Below are positions 1-8,107 of a stretch of DNA of 64,000 nucleotides, one piece after another. Origin of the DNA: Micromonospora sp. RHAY321 (lineage in GTDB: Bacteria > Actinomycetota > Actinomycetes > Mycobacteriales > Micromonosporaceae); contig NZ_JAMHIW010000012.1 in the NCBI RefSeq assembly GCF_023896955.1, forward strand, positions 1-64,000, in the 5' to 3' direction. Position 1 is the first letter of the stretch, and every line of letters starts with the position of its first letter. Below the pieces are notes generated by a model. It had not been told where the DNA came from. It searched no databases and worked only from the letters and a program-made list of their open reading frames with translations. The position numbers and the translations under genes are program-made.

Positions 1-449
1 GGGGCCGGCTGGCGGGTGGTGACGTTGAGCCGGTTGAAGAAGTTGCTGGTGGCCACCCAGAGCACGATCGCGCCGAGTTCCTTCTCGCCGAAGTGCCGGG
101 CCGCCTCCTCCCAGATGTCGTCGGGCACGGCGTCGGCCCGGTCGGCGAGCCGGGTGGCGGCCTCCGCGAGCGCGAGCGCCGCCCGCTCCGCCTCGGTGAA
201 GTACGGGGTCTCCCGCCAGGCGGCCACCGCGAACAGCCGCTCCTCGGTTTCGCCGGCCTTGCGGGCACCCCGGGCACCCGAGTCGACGCAGGCGCCGCAC
301 CCGTTGATCTGGCTGACGCGCAGGTGCACCAGCTCCAGCGTGCTGCCCGGCACGCCGGCCGAGTGCGCCGCCTTGTAGAGCAGGTTGATCGCCTTCACGG
401 TGTCCGGCAGCAGGTTGGCGGGGTTCTGGATGCGGGGTTCGATGATCAT
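1..449 (-). CDS. Carboxymuconolactone decarboxylase family protein (3' end cut by window edge)
   Basis: The 149 visible residues start MIIEPRIQNP and carry the AhpD/CMD signature: a CxxC pair in INGCGACVD (about residues 55-58) within the helix that normally holds the redox-active cysteines, followed by a conserved alkylhydroperoxidase-like helical region. Such proteins usually are thiol-dependent peroxidase-like or decarboxylase enzymes; the substrate here is unknown. The stop codon lies beyond position 1. The gene is divergent from an ECF41-type sigma factor that starts at 595. CMD-family genes are the classic genomic partner and regulon member of ECF41 sigma factors, so this gene is probably a target of that sigma factor. 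Confidence 0.85.
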   Translation of the reverse strand, partial: MIIEPRIQNPANLLPDTVKAINLLYKAAHSAGVPGSTLELVHLRVSQINGCGACVDSGARGARKAGETEERLFAVAAWRETPYFTEAERAALALAEAATRLADRADAVPDDIWEEAARHFGEKELGAIVLWVATSNFFNRLNVTTRQPA

Positions 450-594
450 GTCCGTCGTTCCGTCCTGTTAGGCTGCCCGGCGTCGTCGCGGTGCGACGTC
501 CCGGTTCACTGGGTTGTCGGGCCGCTGGCCGACGGCGTGACAGATGTGGCGGCGGTCACAGGACCGCCCAGGTACGCGCGGGGGTGCACCGGTC

Positions 595-1476
595 ATGAGC
601 GACGCCGACCTGCTGGCCCGACGCTTCGAGGAGAACCGGCCACGTCTACGTGCGGTGGCCCAGCGGATGCTGGGCTCCGGCGCCGAGGCCGAGGACGCCG
701 TCCAGGACACCTGGTTGCGGCTGAGCCGGGCCGACGTCACGGGCATCGACAACCTGGCCGGGTGGCTGACGACCTCCGTCGGCCGGGTCTGCCTGGACCG
801 GCTGCGCACGCGGACGACCCGTCCCGAGCAGCCGTGGGACACCGCCGGACCGGAGCCCGACTCGACCGAGGGCGGCCCCGTCGACCCGGAGCGGGAGGCC
901 ATGCTGGCCGAGTCGGTCGGCCGGGCGCTCCTGGTCGTCCTGGACACCCTCGCGCCGACCGAGCGGTTCGTGTTCGTGCTGCACGACATGTTCGCGGTCT
1001 CGTTCGAGGAGATCGCCGCCGTGGTCGATCGCACCCCGGCCGCCGTTCGCCAGATCGCCAGCCGGGCCCGTCGTCGGGTGCACCAGGACGGGACAGTCGG
1101 GGAGACCGACCCGGCCCGTCAGCGGCGGGTGGTCGAGGCGTTCCTCGCCGCCTCCCGGGAGGGTCGGTTCGACGACCTGGTCAGCCTGCTCGACCCGCAC
1201 GTCGTCATGCGCGCCGATCCGGTGGCCGTGGGCCTCGGGTCGGCCGCCGAGACGCGCGGCTCCGCCGCCATCGCCGGGTTCTTCAACGGCCGCGCCCAGG
1301 GGGCGGTGCCGGCGTACGTCGACGGGTTGCCGGGAGCGGTCGTGCAGATCGGCCGGGAGGCCCGCCTCACACTCAGCTTCATCGTCACCGACCGGATCAT
1401 CGGCATCGAGGTGGTGGCCGACCCGGCACAGCTCGCCACGCTCGAGGTGACCAGCGCAGAGGCGCAGCGGCGGTAG
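595..1476 (+). CDS. RNA polymerase sigma factor, ECF41 (SigJ-like) type with C-terminal SnoaL-like domain
   Basis: The protein has 293 aa, longer than ordinary ECF factors (about 180-200 aa). Sigma region 2 is visible at residues 5-75 (AEDAVQDTWLRL motif) and region 4 at about 110-160 (SFEEIAAVVDRTPAAVRQ helix-turn-helix). These are followed by a roughly 120-residue NTF2/SnoaL-like extension, which in ECF41 factors replaces a classical anti-sigma factor and tunes activity in cis. The ATG at 595 was chosen because homology starts there (MSDADLLARRFEENRP); an in-frame ATG at 544 adds a non-conserved stretch. The divergent CMD gene is its expected partner. It ends only 2 nt from the convergent glycosyltransferase. 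Confidence 0.9.
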   Translation: MSDADLLARRFEENRPRLRAVAQRMLGSGAEAEDAVQDTWLRLSRADVTGIDNLAGWLTTSVGRVCLDRLRTRTTRPEQPWDTAGPEPDSTEGGPVDPEREAMLAESVGRALLVVLDTLAPTERFVFVLHDMFAVSFEEIAAVVDRTPAAVRQIASRARRRVHQDGTVGETDPARQRRVVEAFLAASREGRFDDLVSLLDPHVVMRADPVAVGLGSAAETRGSAAIAGFFNGRAQGAVPAYVDGLPGAVVQIGREARLTLSFIVTDRIIGIEVVADPAQLATLEVTSAEAQRR

Positions 1477-1478
1477 GT

Positions 1479-2495
1479 CTAGCCCGCCCGGGCGTACTCG
1501 GGTAGGCGGCGGGCGACGTCGGCCGGGGAGGGCATCCGGGCGATCTCCTCGGCGATCGCCCGGGCCGCGTCGCGATGCGCGGTGCTCCCGTGGCGCGGCA
1601 GCAGCATCCGGGTCTGTTCGGCGACCGCGTCCGCGGTGACCTCATGAGGGAGCAGGCGCAGGGCGGCACCGGCGGCACCGACCGCGTCGGCGTTGGCGAA
1701 CTGGTCGGCGCCCTGCGGGAGGATCAGTTGCGGGACGCCGACGGCGAGCGCCCCGAGGGTCGTGCCGCTGCCGCCGTGGTGCACCACCACGTCGACGTGC
1801 GGCAGCAGCTCCGCCTGCGACACCCAGGGGTGCACGGTCACCCCGTCGGGCAGCTCGCCGAGCCGCTCCGGTGTCACCCGACCGGCGGCCACCACCAGGT
1901 CCACGTCCAACCTCGCGAGGCCCGCGATGGCGGTGGCCAGCAGCTCCGGCGTGCCGAACGCGGTGCCGAGGGTCAGATAGACCAGGGGCCGGGACGTACG
2001 GCGGCCCGCACCCGTGGACGGCTCGGCCGGTGTCGAGAACGGCACCGGTCGCAGCTCGATCCGGCGCTCGTTGGCGAGGAAGTCCCTGTCCTGCAACGAC
2101 GGCGGGCAGATGTCGAGGTGCGGGCGGCCGGCGACCTCGGGGTTCCTCGTGGGCAGTTCGAGACCGATGCCGTCGGGAAACATCCGGCCGAACCCGTGCC
2201 AGAGGCCGGGGACACCGGCCCGCTGGGCGGCGATGGCCGCACCCGGTAGTCCCCATTCGTGCACGACCAGGTCGGGGCGCAACCGGGCCAGCTCCGGTTC
2301 GAGGTCCTCGGCGTACACCTCGTAGAACGCGTCGCCGGGGCGGAACGGCCGCAGGCCGTTCGCGGCCAGCGGCGGGTGCACCTCCGCACCCGCGGCGAAG
2401 TGCACCTCGTGACCAGCCTCCCGCGCGGCGACCGCCAGCGGGATCAGCGGGTAGGTGTGGCCTACGGAGGCGAGGCTGGCGAACAGCACACGCAT
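1479..2495 (-). CDS. Macrolide-type (GT1/MGT) glycosyltransferase
   Basis: The 338-aa two-domain GT-B enzyme starts MRVLFASLASVGHTYPLIPL, the usual N-terminal sugar-acceptor domain start in antibiotic and macrolide glycosyltransferases. Near residue 240 it has the donor-binding motif HHGGSGTTLGAL followed by PQGADQFANA, the hallmark of the UDP/TDP-sugar-binding C-terminal domain. It likely transfers a nucleotide-activated sugar to a small hydrophobic acceptor. There is no biosynthetic cluster around it, so the acceptor cannot be guessed. The start is ATG 2495; a longer frame exists upstream but is not conserved-looking, and a TAGGGT box sits 8 nt upstream of this ATG, consistent with a leaderless transcript. 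Confidence 0.85.
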   Translation of the reverse strand: MRVLFASLASVGHTYPLIPLAVAAREAGHEVHFAAGAEVHPPLAANGLRPFRPGDAFYEVYAEDLEPELARLRPDLVVHEWGLPGAAIAAQRAGVPGLWHGFGRMFPDGIGLELPTRNPEVAGRPHLDICPPSLQDRDFLANERRIELRPVPFSTPAEPSTGAGRRTSRPLVYLTLGTAFGTPELLATAIAGLARLDVDLVVAAGRVTPERLGELPDGVTVHPWVSQAELLPHVDVVVHHGGSGTTLGALAVGVPQLILPQGADQFANADAVGAAGAALRLLPHEVTADAVAEQTRMLLPRHGSTAHRDAARAIAEEIARMPSPADVARRLPEYARAG

Positions 2496-2503
2496 GGCGT
2501 CGG

Positions 2504-2509
2504 ACCCTA
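2504..2509 (-). promoter_or_regulatory. Leaderless-type -10 box of the glycosyltransferase gene
   Basis: TAGGGT on the minus strand ends 8 nt before the ATG at 2495, with no Shine-Dalgarno between. The same hexamer occurs before bcp, rph and the GT87 gene in this window. Confidence 0.45.
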
Positions 2510-2597
2510 CACTCCGCGCCGCCGCGTCCCGGGCCGGTCGGCGTCGCGTATACGGTGGGCTCCGGTCGGGCCGGTCCACCTGGGGAGGAGCGAGACT

Positions 2598-3449
2598 GTG
2601 CGGCTGCACGTGGGGTGTGCGATGTGGACCCACAGGTCGTGGCAGGGACGCCTGCTGGCGCATCCTCTTGCTCCCCAGGAGCGCCTACGGCACTACGCCG
2701 GTTGGTGCGACGCCGTGGAGGGCAACACGACGTTCTACGCGACGCCGACCAGGGAGACGGTGGAGTCGTGGGCCCGGCAGACCGACCCCGCGTTCCGGTT
2801 CGTCCTCAAACTCCCCAAGGTCATCACGCACGACCGTCGGCTCACCGACGTCGACGAGCCGCTGGGCGCCTTCCTGGACGCGATCGAGCCGCTCGGCCCG
2901 CGCGCCCACGCCCTCTGGATCCAACTGCCCGGGTCGTTCTCCCCCGCCGACGTCCCCACACTGGGCCGCTTCCTGGGCCGGCTCCCCCGGTCACACCGGT
3001 ACGCCGTGGAGGTGCGCCATCCCGCGTTCTTCGACGACCCCCGCGCGGCCCGGCACCTCACGGACGCACTCGGCGCGGCGGACGCCGAGTGGATTCCCTT
3101 CGACACCACCGCGTTTTTCGCCAGCCCGCCGACCAGCGACGCGGAACGGGACGCCTGGACGAAGAAGCCGCGCGTGCCGCTCCGGTCACTCGCGCTGACC
3201 GACCGGCCGATCGTGCGCTACCTCGGTCGCGACGACACCGAGCGGACGGTCGAGGGGTGGCAACGGTGGGTCGACGTCACCGCCGACTGGCTGCGCGAGG
3301 GGCGCTCGCCGACCATGTTCGTCCACACCCCGGACAACGCCGACGCGCCCGTGCTCGCCCGCCGCTTCCACGACGAGGTACGGGCACGCGTACCCCAGCT
3401 CGAACCACTGCCGGAGCCGATCCCGGTCGAGCCTCTCACCCTTTTCTGA
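2598..3449 (+). CDS. DUF72 (YecE-like) family protein
   Basis: The 283-aa TIM-barrel-like protein starts MRLHVGCAMWTHRSWQG and continues with a Y-x-x-x-F-x-x-VE-N-T-F-Y pattern (WCDAVEGNTTFYATP), the defining N-terminal motifs of DUF72. Later motifs FVLKLPKVITHDRRL and YAVEVRHPAFF also fit. The biochemical function of the family is unknown. Start is GTG 2598, decided by a strong ribosome-binding site GGAGGAG at 2584-2590. The frame is open much further upstream, but that part is antisense to the glycosyltransferase and is not credible. A single gene, not obviously in an operon. Confidence 0.85.
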   Translation: MRLHVGCAMWTHRSWQGRLLAHPLAPQERLRHYAGWCDAVEGNTTFYATPTRETVESWARQTDPAFRFVLKLPKVITHDRRLTDVDEPLGAFLDAIEPLGPRAHALWIQLPGSFSPADVPTLGRFLGRLPRSHRYAVEVRHPAFFDDPRAARHLTDALGAADAEWIPFDTTAFFASPPTSDAERDAWTKKPRVPLRSLALTDRPIVRYLGRDDTERTVEGWQRWVDVTADWLREGRSPTMFVHTPDNADAPVLARRFHDEVRARVPQLEPLPEPIPVEPLTLF

Positions 3450-3528
3450 GAGGCCGCCGGGGGATCAGCGCCGTCCGCCGACAGGCCAACGGGACGGGAT
3501 CTTGCCCCCTTCCCGAGGCCCTGCGCGA

Positions 3529-3855
3529 TCAGAAAGCGCGGAAACTTGTGTAGCGCCCGGCCTCGTAGGTGCGGAGCGTGCCCACACCCGTGGCCTGCCC
3601 GGAGCAGTCCGAGGTCCGATAGAAGGTGACGTCGGAGACGCCGCTCCACCCGACGTGACTGTCCGCCGTCGGGGGCAGCGCCGTGCAGGCGCCGGTCGGG
3701 GCGGGGAAGTTCGCTACCTCCGTGGCAAACGATCCGCTGTAGAAGGTCAGCCCGGATGTCTGTGCCGAGGCGGGCGAGGCCAGGATCCCGAGCCCTGCGG
3801 TCATGATCGTGGAGATGGTCAGAACGGCGCCGGTCCTGGCTGCTCGTGCTCGCAT
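3529..3855 (-). CDS. Small secreted beta/gamma-crystallin-like (I36 inhibitor-like) protein
   Basis: The 108-aa protein has a clear Sec signal peptide (basic MRARAART, hydrophobic core, cleavage near SPASAQ-T) and a mature part of about 75 residues with two cysteines (TGACTALPP and SDCSGQA). The YRTSDCSGQA motif and the closing Arg-Tyr-Thr-Ser-Phe pattern resemble the beta/gamma-crystallin or peptidase-inhibitor I36 fold common among small actinobacterial exported proteins. The assignment is by pattern only. ATG 3855 was chosen because GGAG lies 6 nt upstream and the signal peptide starts there. It stands alone between convergent and divergent neighbours. Confidence 0.65.
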   Translation of the reverse strand: MRARAARTGAVLTISTIMTAGLGILASPASAQTSGLTFYSGSFATEVANFPAPTGACTALPPTADSHVGWSGVSDVTFYRTSDCSGQATGVGTLRTYEAGRYTSFRAF

Positions 3856-3980
3856 GCGCAACTCCAATGCATCGACATCTGTTGAGATCATCGTCGCCGC
3901 ACTTTGTTGCCATCGCAAGCATTTCTCACGCCGTACACCGATGTGGGCCGGTCGCCGAGATTTTCCGCCGGTGGCCGCTC

Positions 3981-4005
3981 ATTGCGGAAGCTCTCCTTCC
4001 GCAAT
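3981..4005. promoter_or_regulatory. Perfect inverted repeat upstream of the VOC gene, possible operator
   Basis: Arms ATTGCGGAAG and CTTCCGCAAT (10 bp each) flank a 5-nt centre. The site lies 45 nt before the VOC start codon, where a repressor would cover a promoter. It is AT-richer than its surroundings. No regulator gene is adjacent. Confidence 0.4.
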
Positions 4006-4049
4006 CGTCGATAGCGTGACCAGCGAAGACATCGACGAGAGGACACGCG

Positions 4050-4472
4050 ATGAGCCTGCGAGGCTTCGCCACACTGAACATCTGGGCCGACGACGTCGCC
4101 GCGGCCACCGCCTGGTACGCGGAGTTCCTGGGCAAGGACGCCTACTTCCTGCGGGCAGGGCCCGACGGACGCCCCGCGTACACCGAGTTCCGTGTCGGTG
4201 ACTACCAGGCCGAGCTGGGCATCATCGACCGCAGGTACGCGCCGCCCGGCGCGGCCGGGCCCGGTGGCGCCGTCATGCACTGGCACGTCGACGACCTCGA
4301 CGCCACCGTGCAGCGCCTGCTGGTAATGGGCGCCACGGAGTACCAGCCGATCACCCCGCACGGCGACGAGGGGTTCGTCACGGCGGCGGTGGTCGACCCG
4401 TTCGGCAACGTGCTCGGCGTCATGAACAACCCGCACTACCTCGACGTCCTCTCGTCCATGAAGCCGGCGTGA
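4050..4472 (+). CDS. VOC superfamily (glyoxalase/bleomycin-resistance fold) protein
   Basis: The 140-aa protein shows two beta-alpha-beta-beta-beta modules: an N-terminal FATLNIWADDVAAATAWYAEFLG and a C-terminal MHWHVDDLDATVQRLLVMGA, ending with DPFGNVLGVMNNPHY, the usual metal-ligand-bearing end of VOC enzymes. Role and substrate are unknown; relatives include dioxygenases, isomerases and antibiotic-binding proteins. Start ATG 4050 follows GAGAGGA. Its stop is separated by one nucleotide from the GTG of the next gene, so the two are probably co-translated. Confidence 0.85.
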   Translation: MSLRGFATLNIWADDVAAATAWYAEFLGKDAYFLRAGPDGRPAYTEFRVGDYQAELGIIDRRYAPPGAAGPGGAVMHWHVDDLDATVQRLLVMGATEYQPITPHGDEGFVTAAVVDPFGNVLGVMNNPHYLDVLSSMKPA

Positions 4473-4473
4473 C

Positions 4474-5025
4474 GTGGACGTGCTCGACTTTCCCGATGCG
4501 GCGGCATGGGACTCCTGGCTCGCCGCGCAACACGAGGTGCGGGAAGATGCATGGCTGCGGATCGCCAAACGACACTCCGGGCTCGCCTCGATCACGATCT
4601 CGGACGCCCTCGACGTGGCCCTCTGCTACGGCTGGATCGACGGTCACCGCAAGGGCCTCGACGACCAGTCGTTCCTCCAGCGGTACTCGCGCCGTCGCCC
4701 CCGAAGCTCGTGGTCGCAGGTCAACGTGGCGAAGGTCGAGGCACTGACGGCGGCCGGACGGATGCGGCCGGCGGGGCTCGCGGAGGTCGCGGCCGCCAAG
4801 GCCGACGGGCGGTGGGAGGCGGCGTACGAGGCGCAGCGCACCGCCACCGTCCCACCCGATCTCAGCGCCGCGCTCGCCGGCGACCCCCGCGCGACCGCCG
4901 CCTTCGAGCGGCTCGGCCGCACCGCCCGGTACGCCGTGATCCTGCCGCTGCTCAAGGCCCGCACCCCGCAGGCGAGGTCGAAGGTCCTGGCGCAGGCGGT
5001 CGCGCGGCTGGCGGCCGCCTGTTGA
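4474..5025 (+). CDS. YdeI/OmpD-associated family protein
   Basis: The 183-aa protein has the family pattern: an N-terminal region with AWLRIAKRHSG, a core ALCYGWIDGHRKGLDDQSFLQRYSRRRP, and a C-terminal helical DUF-type repeat with an FERLGRTARYAVILPLLKA segment. The conserved tryptophan-rich core (YGWIDGH) is characteristic. The molecular function is not established. GTG 4474 is one base after the stop of the VOC gene, which decides the start and implies an operon. Confidence 0.8.
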   Translation: MDVLDFPDAAAWDSWLAAQHEVREDAWLRIAKRHSGLASITISDALDVALCYGWIDGHRKGLDDQSFLQRYSRRRPRSSWSQVNVAKVEALTAAGRMRPAGLAEVAAAKADGRWEAAYEAQRTATVPPDLSAALAGDPRATAAFERLGRTARYAVILPLLKARTPQARSKVLAQAVARLAAAC

Positions 5026-5098
5026 TGGCGTCGGCCTGTCAGGGGTCCCTGGTAGCACTGGCGGCGACACGCGACGCCGATTCGTTGAGGAGACATCC

Positions 5099-5518
5099 GT
5101 GGACACGCGCGAGGCGGCCCGACGGTGGGCCAGGACCTGGGCCGAAGCCTGGCCGACCAAGGACCTCGAGGCGATCGCCGCCCTTCAGACCGAGGACGGC
5201 GACCACTGGGCCTCCCTGTTCCGTCCGTACCGCGGGCGTTCCGGCCTTCGGGCCTATCTCGAGGAGTGCTTCGCAGAGGAGACCCGCCCTGCTGAGGTGT
5301 GGTTCGCCGAGCCGCAGGTCGACGGCGATGCGGCGGCCGTCGAGTACTGGGCGGTGATTCACATCAAGGACCAACCGGTCACCATCTCCGGCTGCACCGT
5401 GCTGCGCTTCGACGAGGCTGGCCTCGTGGCCGAGGCTCGCGACTACTCCCACGTCAAGGACGGGCAGCACGCACCGCCCGCCGGCCTGTTCAGGACAGAC
5501 CCCGCGGCTCAGTCCTGA
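5099..5518 (+). CDS. NTF2/SnoaL-like small domain protein
   Basis: The 139-aa protein has a single cone-shaped alpha+beta fold (NTF2-like): N-terminal helices REAARRWARTWAEAWPTKD, then strands around YRGRSGLRAYLEECF, and a C-terminal sheet VEYWAVIHIKDQPVTISG...VLRFDEAGLV. Members act as polyketide cyclases, isomerases or ligand-binding proteins; no substrate can be assigned. GTG 5099 is preceded by TTGAGGAGACATCC, an excellent ribosome-binding site. The last codons overlap the 3' end of the convergent FUSC gene by 10 bp. Confidence 0.75.
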   Translation: MDTREAARRWARTWAEAWPTKDLEAIAALQTEDGDHWASLFRPYRGRSGLRAYLEECFAEETRPAEVWFAEPQVDGDAAAVEYWAVIHIKDQPVTISGCTVLRFDEAGLVAEARDYSHVKDGQHAPPAGLFRTDPAAQS

Positions 5519-6723
5519 CCGCCCCGCTCCACCGCCCGCCTTACCAGCGCGGCCGCTTCCTCGGTGTCCAACCCACTGGCGGTCAGCAGGTCGTGAGCCG
5601 CCGTCCGGAACTCACCCGCGGCGATCATCCCCGAGTAACCCAGACGGTGGGTGTGTGGGCGGGTGGGGTTCCGCACCGCCTCCCCCTGTGCCCGTCCGAC
5701 CAGTGCGACGCCCGCCAGGAGTTGCTCGCGCGGCTTCTGCGGCTCTTCATGCTCCCGGATCGTGCATCTCAGGGTCAGCACGCTGTCGGCCAGTAGGTCG
5801 ATGGCCGCGGGAAACTCCTCCGGAATCGGTTCATCGTCCTTGAGGGCTGTCGTGAGTCGTCTCGCCAGGGACCGACAGCTGTGCAGAGTGCGCTCCAGAT
5901 GCCGGATGGACTCCGCGTGGAAGGCCAGGGAGTGGCGCTCACGCCAGCGCAGGGGCGCCAATCGCACCACCTCCTGGGCGGCGCTGAGCCCCTCATCGAG
6001 CGCGGTGAGCTGGGGGCCGAGGTTCCGCAAACCGCGCAGGCTCCGCTCGGCCTGACCAAGATCGCGGACGCGCAGCGCCGCAGCCAACTCGTGCATGGCC
6101 GCGACCGCCGGACCGACGACGGGTTCGGCCAGTCGCAGCAGCGTCCGCTGCGGGTGGATGGGCACCAACAGCAGACCCACCCCCAGCCCGATCAACCCGC
6201 CGACGGCGGCATCGACGAAGCGGGGGATCGACAGGTCCCGCACGGGCGGCTCCAGGGTGGCGACGAGCACCGCCGTACCGCCGGCCTGCGTCAGCAGGGA
6301 GCCACCACCCTTGAACAGCACGGCGACGATGATCGCCAGCACGACGACCACGCCGGTCTGCCAGGGCCCGATGCCGAACAGCGGCATGAGCGTGTCACCG
6401 ATGGCGAGCCCGAGGACCACCCCGACCAGCAACTCGACGGTACGCCGCAGGCGTGATCCCATCGCGGCGGCCACGATGCCGACCGCCGTGGTGGGTGCGA
6501 AGATCGGGGAGGAATTGTCCAGGAACTGGTACGCCACGAACCAGGCGATCGTCGCAGCGACACCGGCCTGCACGGCGAGCAGACCGAACAGGCGCAACCG
6601 CCACGCGCGGGAGCTCAGCGCCCGCCGCCCACGCTCCTGGAGGCTGGCAAACGTCCGACCGACCCGGGACCGCCCGTGCGGTGCCGGGTCGAATTCGGCT
6701 GCCGGCTCCTGATTCGCGGGCAC
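5509..6723 (-). CDS. FUSC family membrane protein (aromatic acid exporter-like)
   Basis: The 404-aa protein has four to six hydrophobic segments in residues 40-205, among them GLLAVQAGVAATIAWFVAYQ, IFAPTTAVGIVAAAMGSRL, ELLVGVVLGLAIGDTLMPLFG and GVVVVLAIIVAVLF, followed by a long cytosolic helical half with arginine-rich heptads. This is half the size of the duplicated YhfK/AaeB/FusC pumps and matches the short actinobacterial FUSC proteins. It likely exports aromatic or organic acids. Start GTG 6723 is the first plausible codon; the ribosome-binding site is weak, so the start is less certain than the family. Confidence 0.8.
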   Translation of the reverse strand: MPANQEPAAEFDPAPHGRSRVGRTFASLQERGRRALSSRAWRLRLFGLLAVQAGVAATIAWFVAYQFLDNSSPIFAPTTAVGIVAAAMGSRLRRTVELLVGVVLGLAIGDTLMPLFGIGPWQTGVVVVLAIIVAVLFKGGGSLLTQAGGTAVLVATLEPPVRDLSIPRFVDAAVGGLIGLGVGLLLVPIHPQRTLLRLAEPVVGPAVAAMHELAAALRVRDLGQAERSLRGLRNLGPQLTALDEGLSAAQEVVRLAPLRWRERHSLAFHAESIRHLERTLHSCRSLARRLTTALKDDEPIPEEFPAAIDLLADSVLTLRCTIREHEEPQKPREQLLAGVALVGRAQGEAVRNPTRPHTHRLGYSGMIAAGEFRTAAHDLLTASGLDTEEAAALVRRAVERGGQD

Positions 6724-6751
6724 GCGCGCCGCTTACCCGCCGCAGGCGAAC

Positions 6752-6895
6752 CTATCCGGCGGGCAGGGGAGGCGGCTCGTCCCGCCCGTCCCGCGGTAAC
6801 CCGGATGCCGCAGCGACGGCGGCGCCGTTGTCCTCCAGCAGGAAGGTCTCGGGCACGACGAGTGCGTCAGGCCGGCCGAGGACGTCGTGCGGGGC
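6752..6895 (-). pseudogene. 3' remnant of a P-loop kinase gene (decayed copy of the kinase at 11862-12431)
   Basis: About 45 codons ending in a TAG stop match the C-terminal end of the intact kinase at 11862-12431: PHDVLGRPDALVVPET against AHDVLDWPDELVLPET, then a shared AAASGLP/AAAAGLP and GRDE/GRDD at the same distance. The Walker A part and the first 140 or so residues are missing; upstream of 6895 the frame has unrelated residues. It is divergent from the DnaJ gene. This explains the otherwise gene-free stretch 6724-7000. An orphan short ORF is the alternative, but the matching spacing and end argue for a remnant. Confidence 0.6.
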
Positions 6896-7000
6896 GCGCT
6901 GCGTCTCCCTCCACGCCGGCGCAGTGCTGCGTGCCAACACGCATCGACGGCGCTGTTACCATCACCGCCGTGCGCGCGAACCGAATATCCATGAGATCCG

Positions 7001-8107
7001 GTGGCTGTCATGCTCCCTGACGGACAGGATCCCTACACGATTCTCGGTGTGACGCGTGAATCGTCGGTCGGGGAGATTCGGGAGCGCTACCGGGTTCTCG
7101 TGCAGATCTGGCATCCGGACAGGCACCAGTCGAGTCCTGCGAAGGTCCGTGAAGAAGTCACGCGGCAAATGCAGCAGATCAACGCGGCGTACAAGCACCT
7201 GACAGATGCGCATGAGCGCGAAGCCCGCGCACGGCAGGATCGCGAGCGGCAGACCCGCGAACGCCAGGAACGTGAACGGCGCGACCGCGAACGTCAGGAT
7301 CGCGAACGACAGGACCGCGAACGGCGCAGTCGCGAGCGGCAGGAACGCGAACGGCAGGATGGCGAAGGTGACACCGGTGATCGCCGGGATCGCCCGCGGG
7401 AGAGCCGTGAACGCCGGGACCGGGAACATTACAGCCGCGAACGCCTGCAGCGGGAACGTGAGACCCGCGAACGCGAGCACCCCAGGGCACAGTGGACATA
7501 TTCGATGTCCACGGACGCTGGCCAGCTGGACACGCCCTGGAGCAGCGCATCAACTATCCACCCGATTGCCATCTCGCTTCGGTCTGGCGAAACCGGGTTC
7601 ACGCTTCGAGCATATTTCGACGAACAACGGACCGAGGCGGCCTTCCCCGGCGCCCAGAGGCACCTGCTCCTATTCAGATCCATGGCTTCGATGCGTGCAT
7701 ACCTGGCCAGAACCGAAGCGCACGAGCTCGCCGACATTCCCGATTGGGAAAGCCTCGTGGAGCAAATAGGCAGCACGGCGGAGCCTGACGACGACCACTG
7801 CTACGAGTTCGACCTCATCGCGCACAGCCTGCGGTTTGCGCCAACGCAGTGGGTCCCGGAATTGTTCATCACCAACCGTGATCTCATCCGAGAGATCTCG
7901 GAGGCGTTCAACCTTGACGACGTGCGGAAACTGCTGACCGTGGGCTCACCCCTGGATCGGCTCGACGACCTGTTTCGGAGCGTCGACAGGCCAATCGCCG
8001 GATGGGGCGCCCGTCGCCAGCTTGCTTCTCTGCAAGGAGGGCAGGCCAGCACTGTGTGGCGGAAAGCGGTTCGCGGGATCGAAGATCACGTCCGCTGGCT
8101 GCGGTGA
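7001..8107 (+). CDS. DnaJ-domain protein with Arg/Glu-rich repeat and a C-terminal domain of unknown function
   Basis: The 368-aa protein starts with a J domain (residues 10-75): DPYTILGVTRESSVGEIRER, the essential HPD in IWHPDRH, and the closing helix INAAYKHLTDAHERE. Residues 78-160 are a charged low-complexity RERQ/RERR repeat, probably a long single helix or coiled coil. Residues 165-368 are globular (IAISLRSGETGFTLRAYFDEQ..., LFRSMASMRAYLART...), with no family recognised by eye. It would recruit a DnaK-type chaperone to whatever the C-terminal domain binds. It has no zinc-finger region, so it is not DnaJ itself. GTG 7001 and ATG 7010 are both possible starts. Confidence 0.75.
   Translation: MAVMLPDGQDPYTILGVTRESSVGEIRERYRVLVQIWHPDRHQSSPAKVREEVTRQMQQINAAYKHLTDAHEREARARQDRERQTRERQERERRDRERQDRERQDRERRSRERQERERQDGEGDTGDRRDRPRESRERRDREHYSRERLQRERETREREHPRAQWTYSMSTDAGQLDTPWSSASTIHPIAISLRSGETGFTLRAYFDEQRTEAAFPGAQRHLLLFRSMASMRAYLARTEAHELADIPDWESLVEQIGSTAEPDDDHCYEFDLIAHSLRFAPTQWVPELFITNRDLIREISEAFNLDDVRKLLTVGSPLDRLDDLFRSVDRPIAGWGARRQLASLQGGQASTVWRKAVRGIEDHVRWLR
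7232..7480 (+). repeat. Tandem degenerate repeat encoding RERQ/RERR units inside the dnaJ-like gene
   Basis: Roughly 15-bp units (CGCGAACGGCAGGAA-like) repeat imperfectly for about 250 bp, interrupted once by GEGDTGD. The repeat gives long but meaningless open frames on the opposite strand. Confidence 0.7.

Noticed and set aside
521..595. TGTCAC and GTCACA strings between CMD and the sigma gene as an ECF41 promoter pair
   Set aside because: The strings resemble the known -35 motif but no -10 CGTC lies at a workable distance, so the promoter could not be supported.
93..1505. A 470-codon plus-strand frame spanning the CMD and sigma genes
   Set aside because: Arg/Gly/Pro-rich shadow typical of high-GC DNA; both overlapping genes have clear family motifs in other frames.
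6962..7480. A long minus-strand frame of 172 codons rich in Ala, Phe, Leu and Pro opposite the dnaJ-like gene
   Set aside because: It is the antisense of the RERQ/RERR repeat; the periodic hydrophobic pattern comes from the repeat, and the plus-strand frame has an intact J domain.
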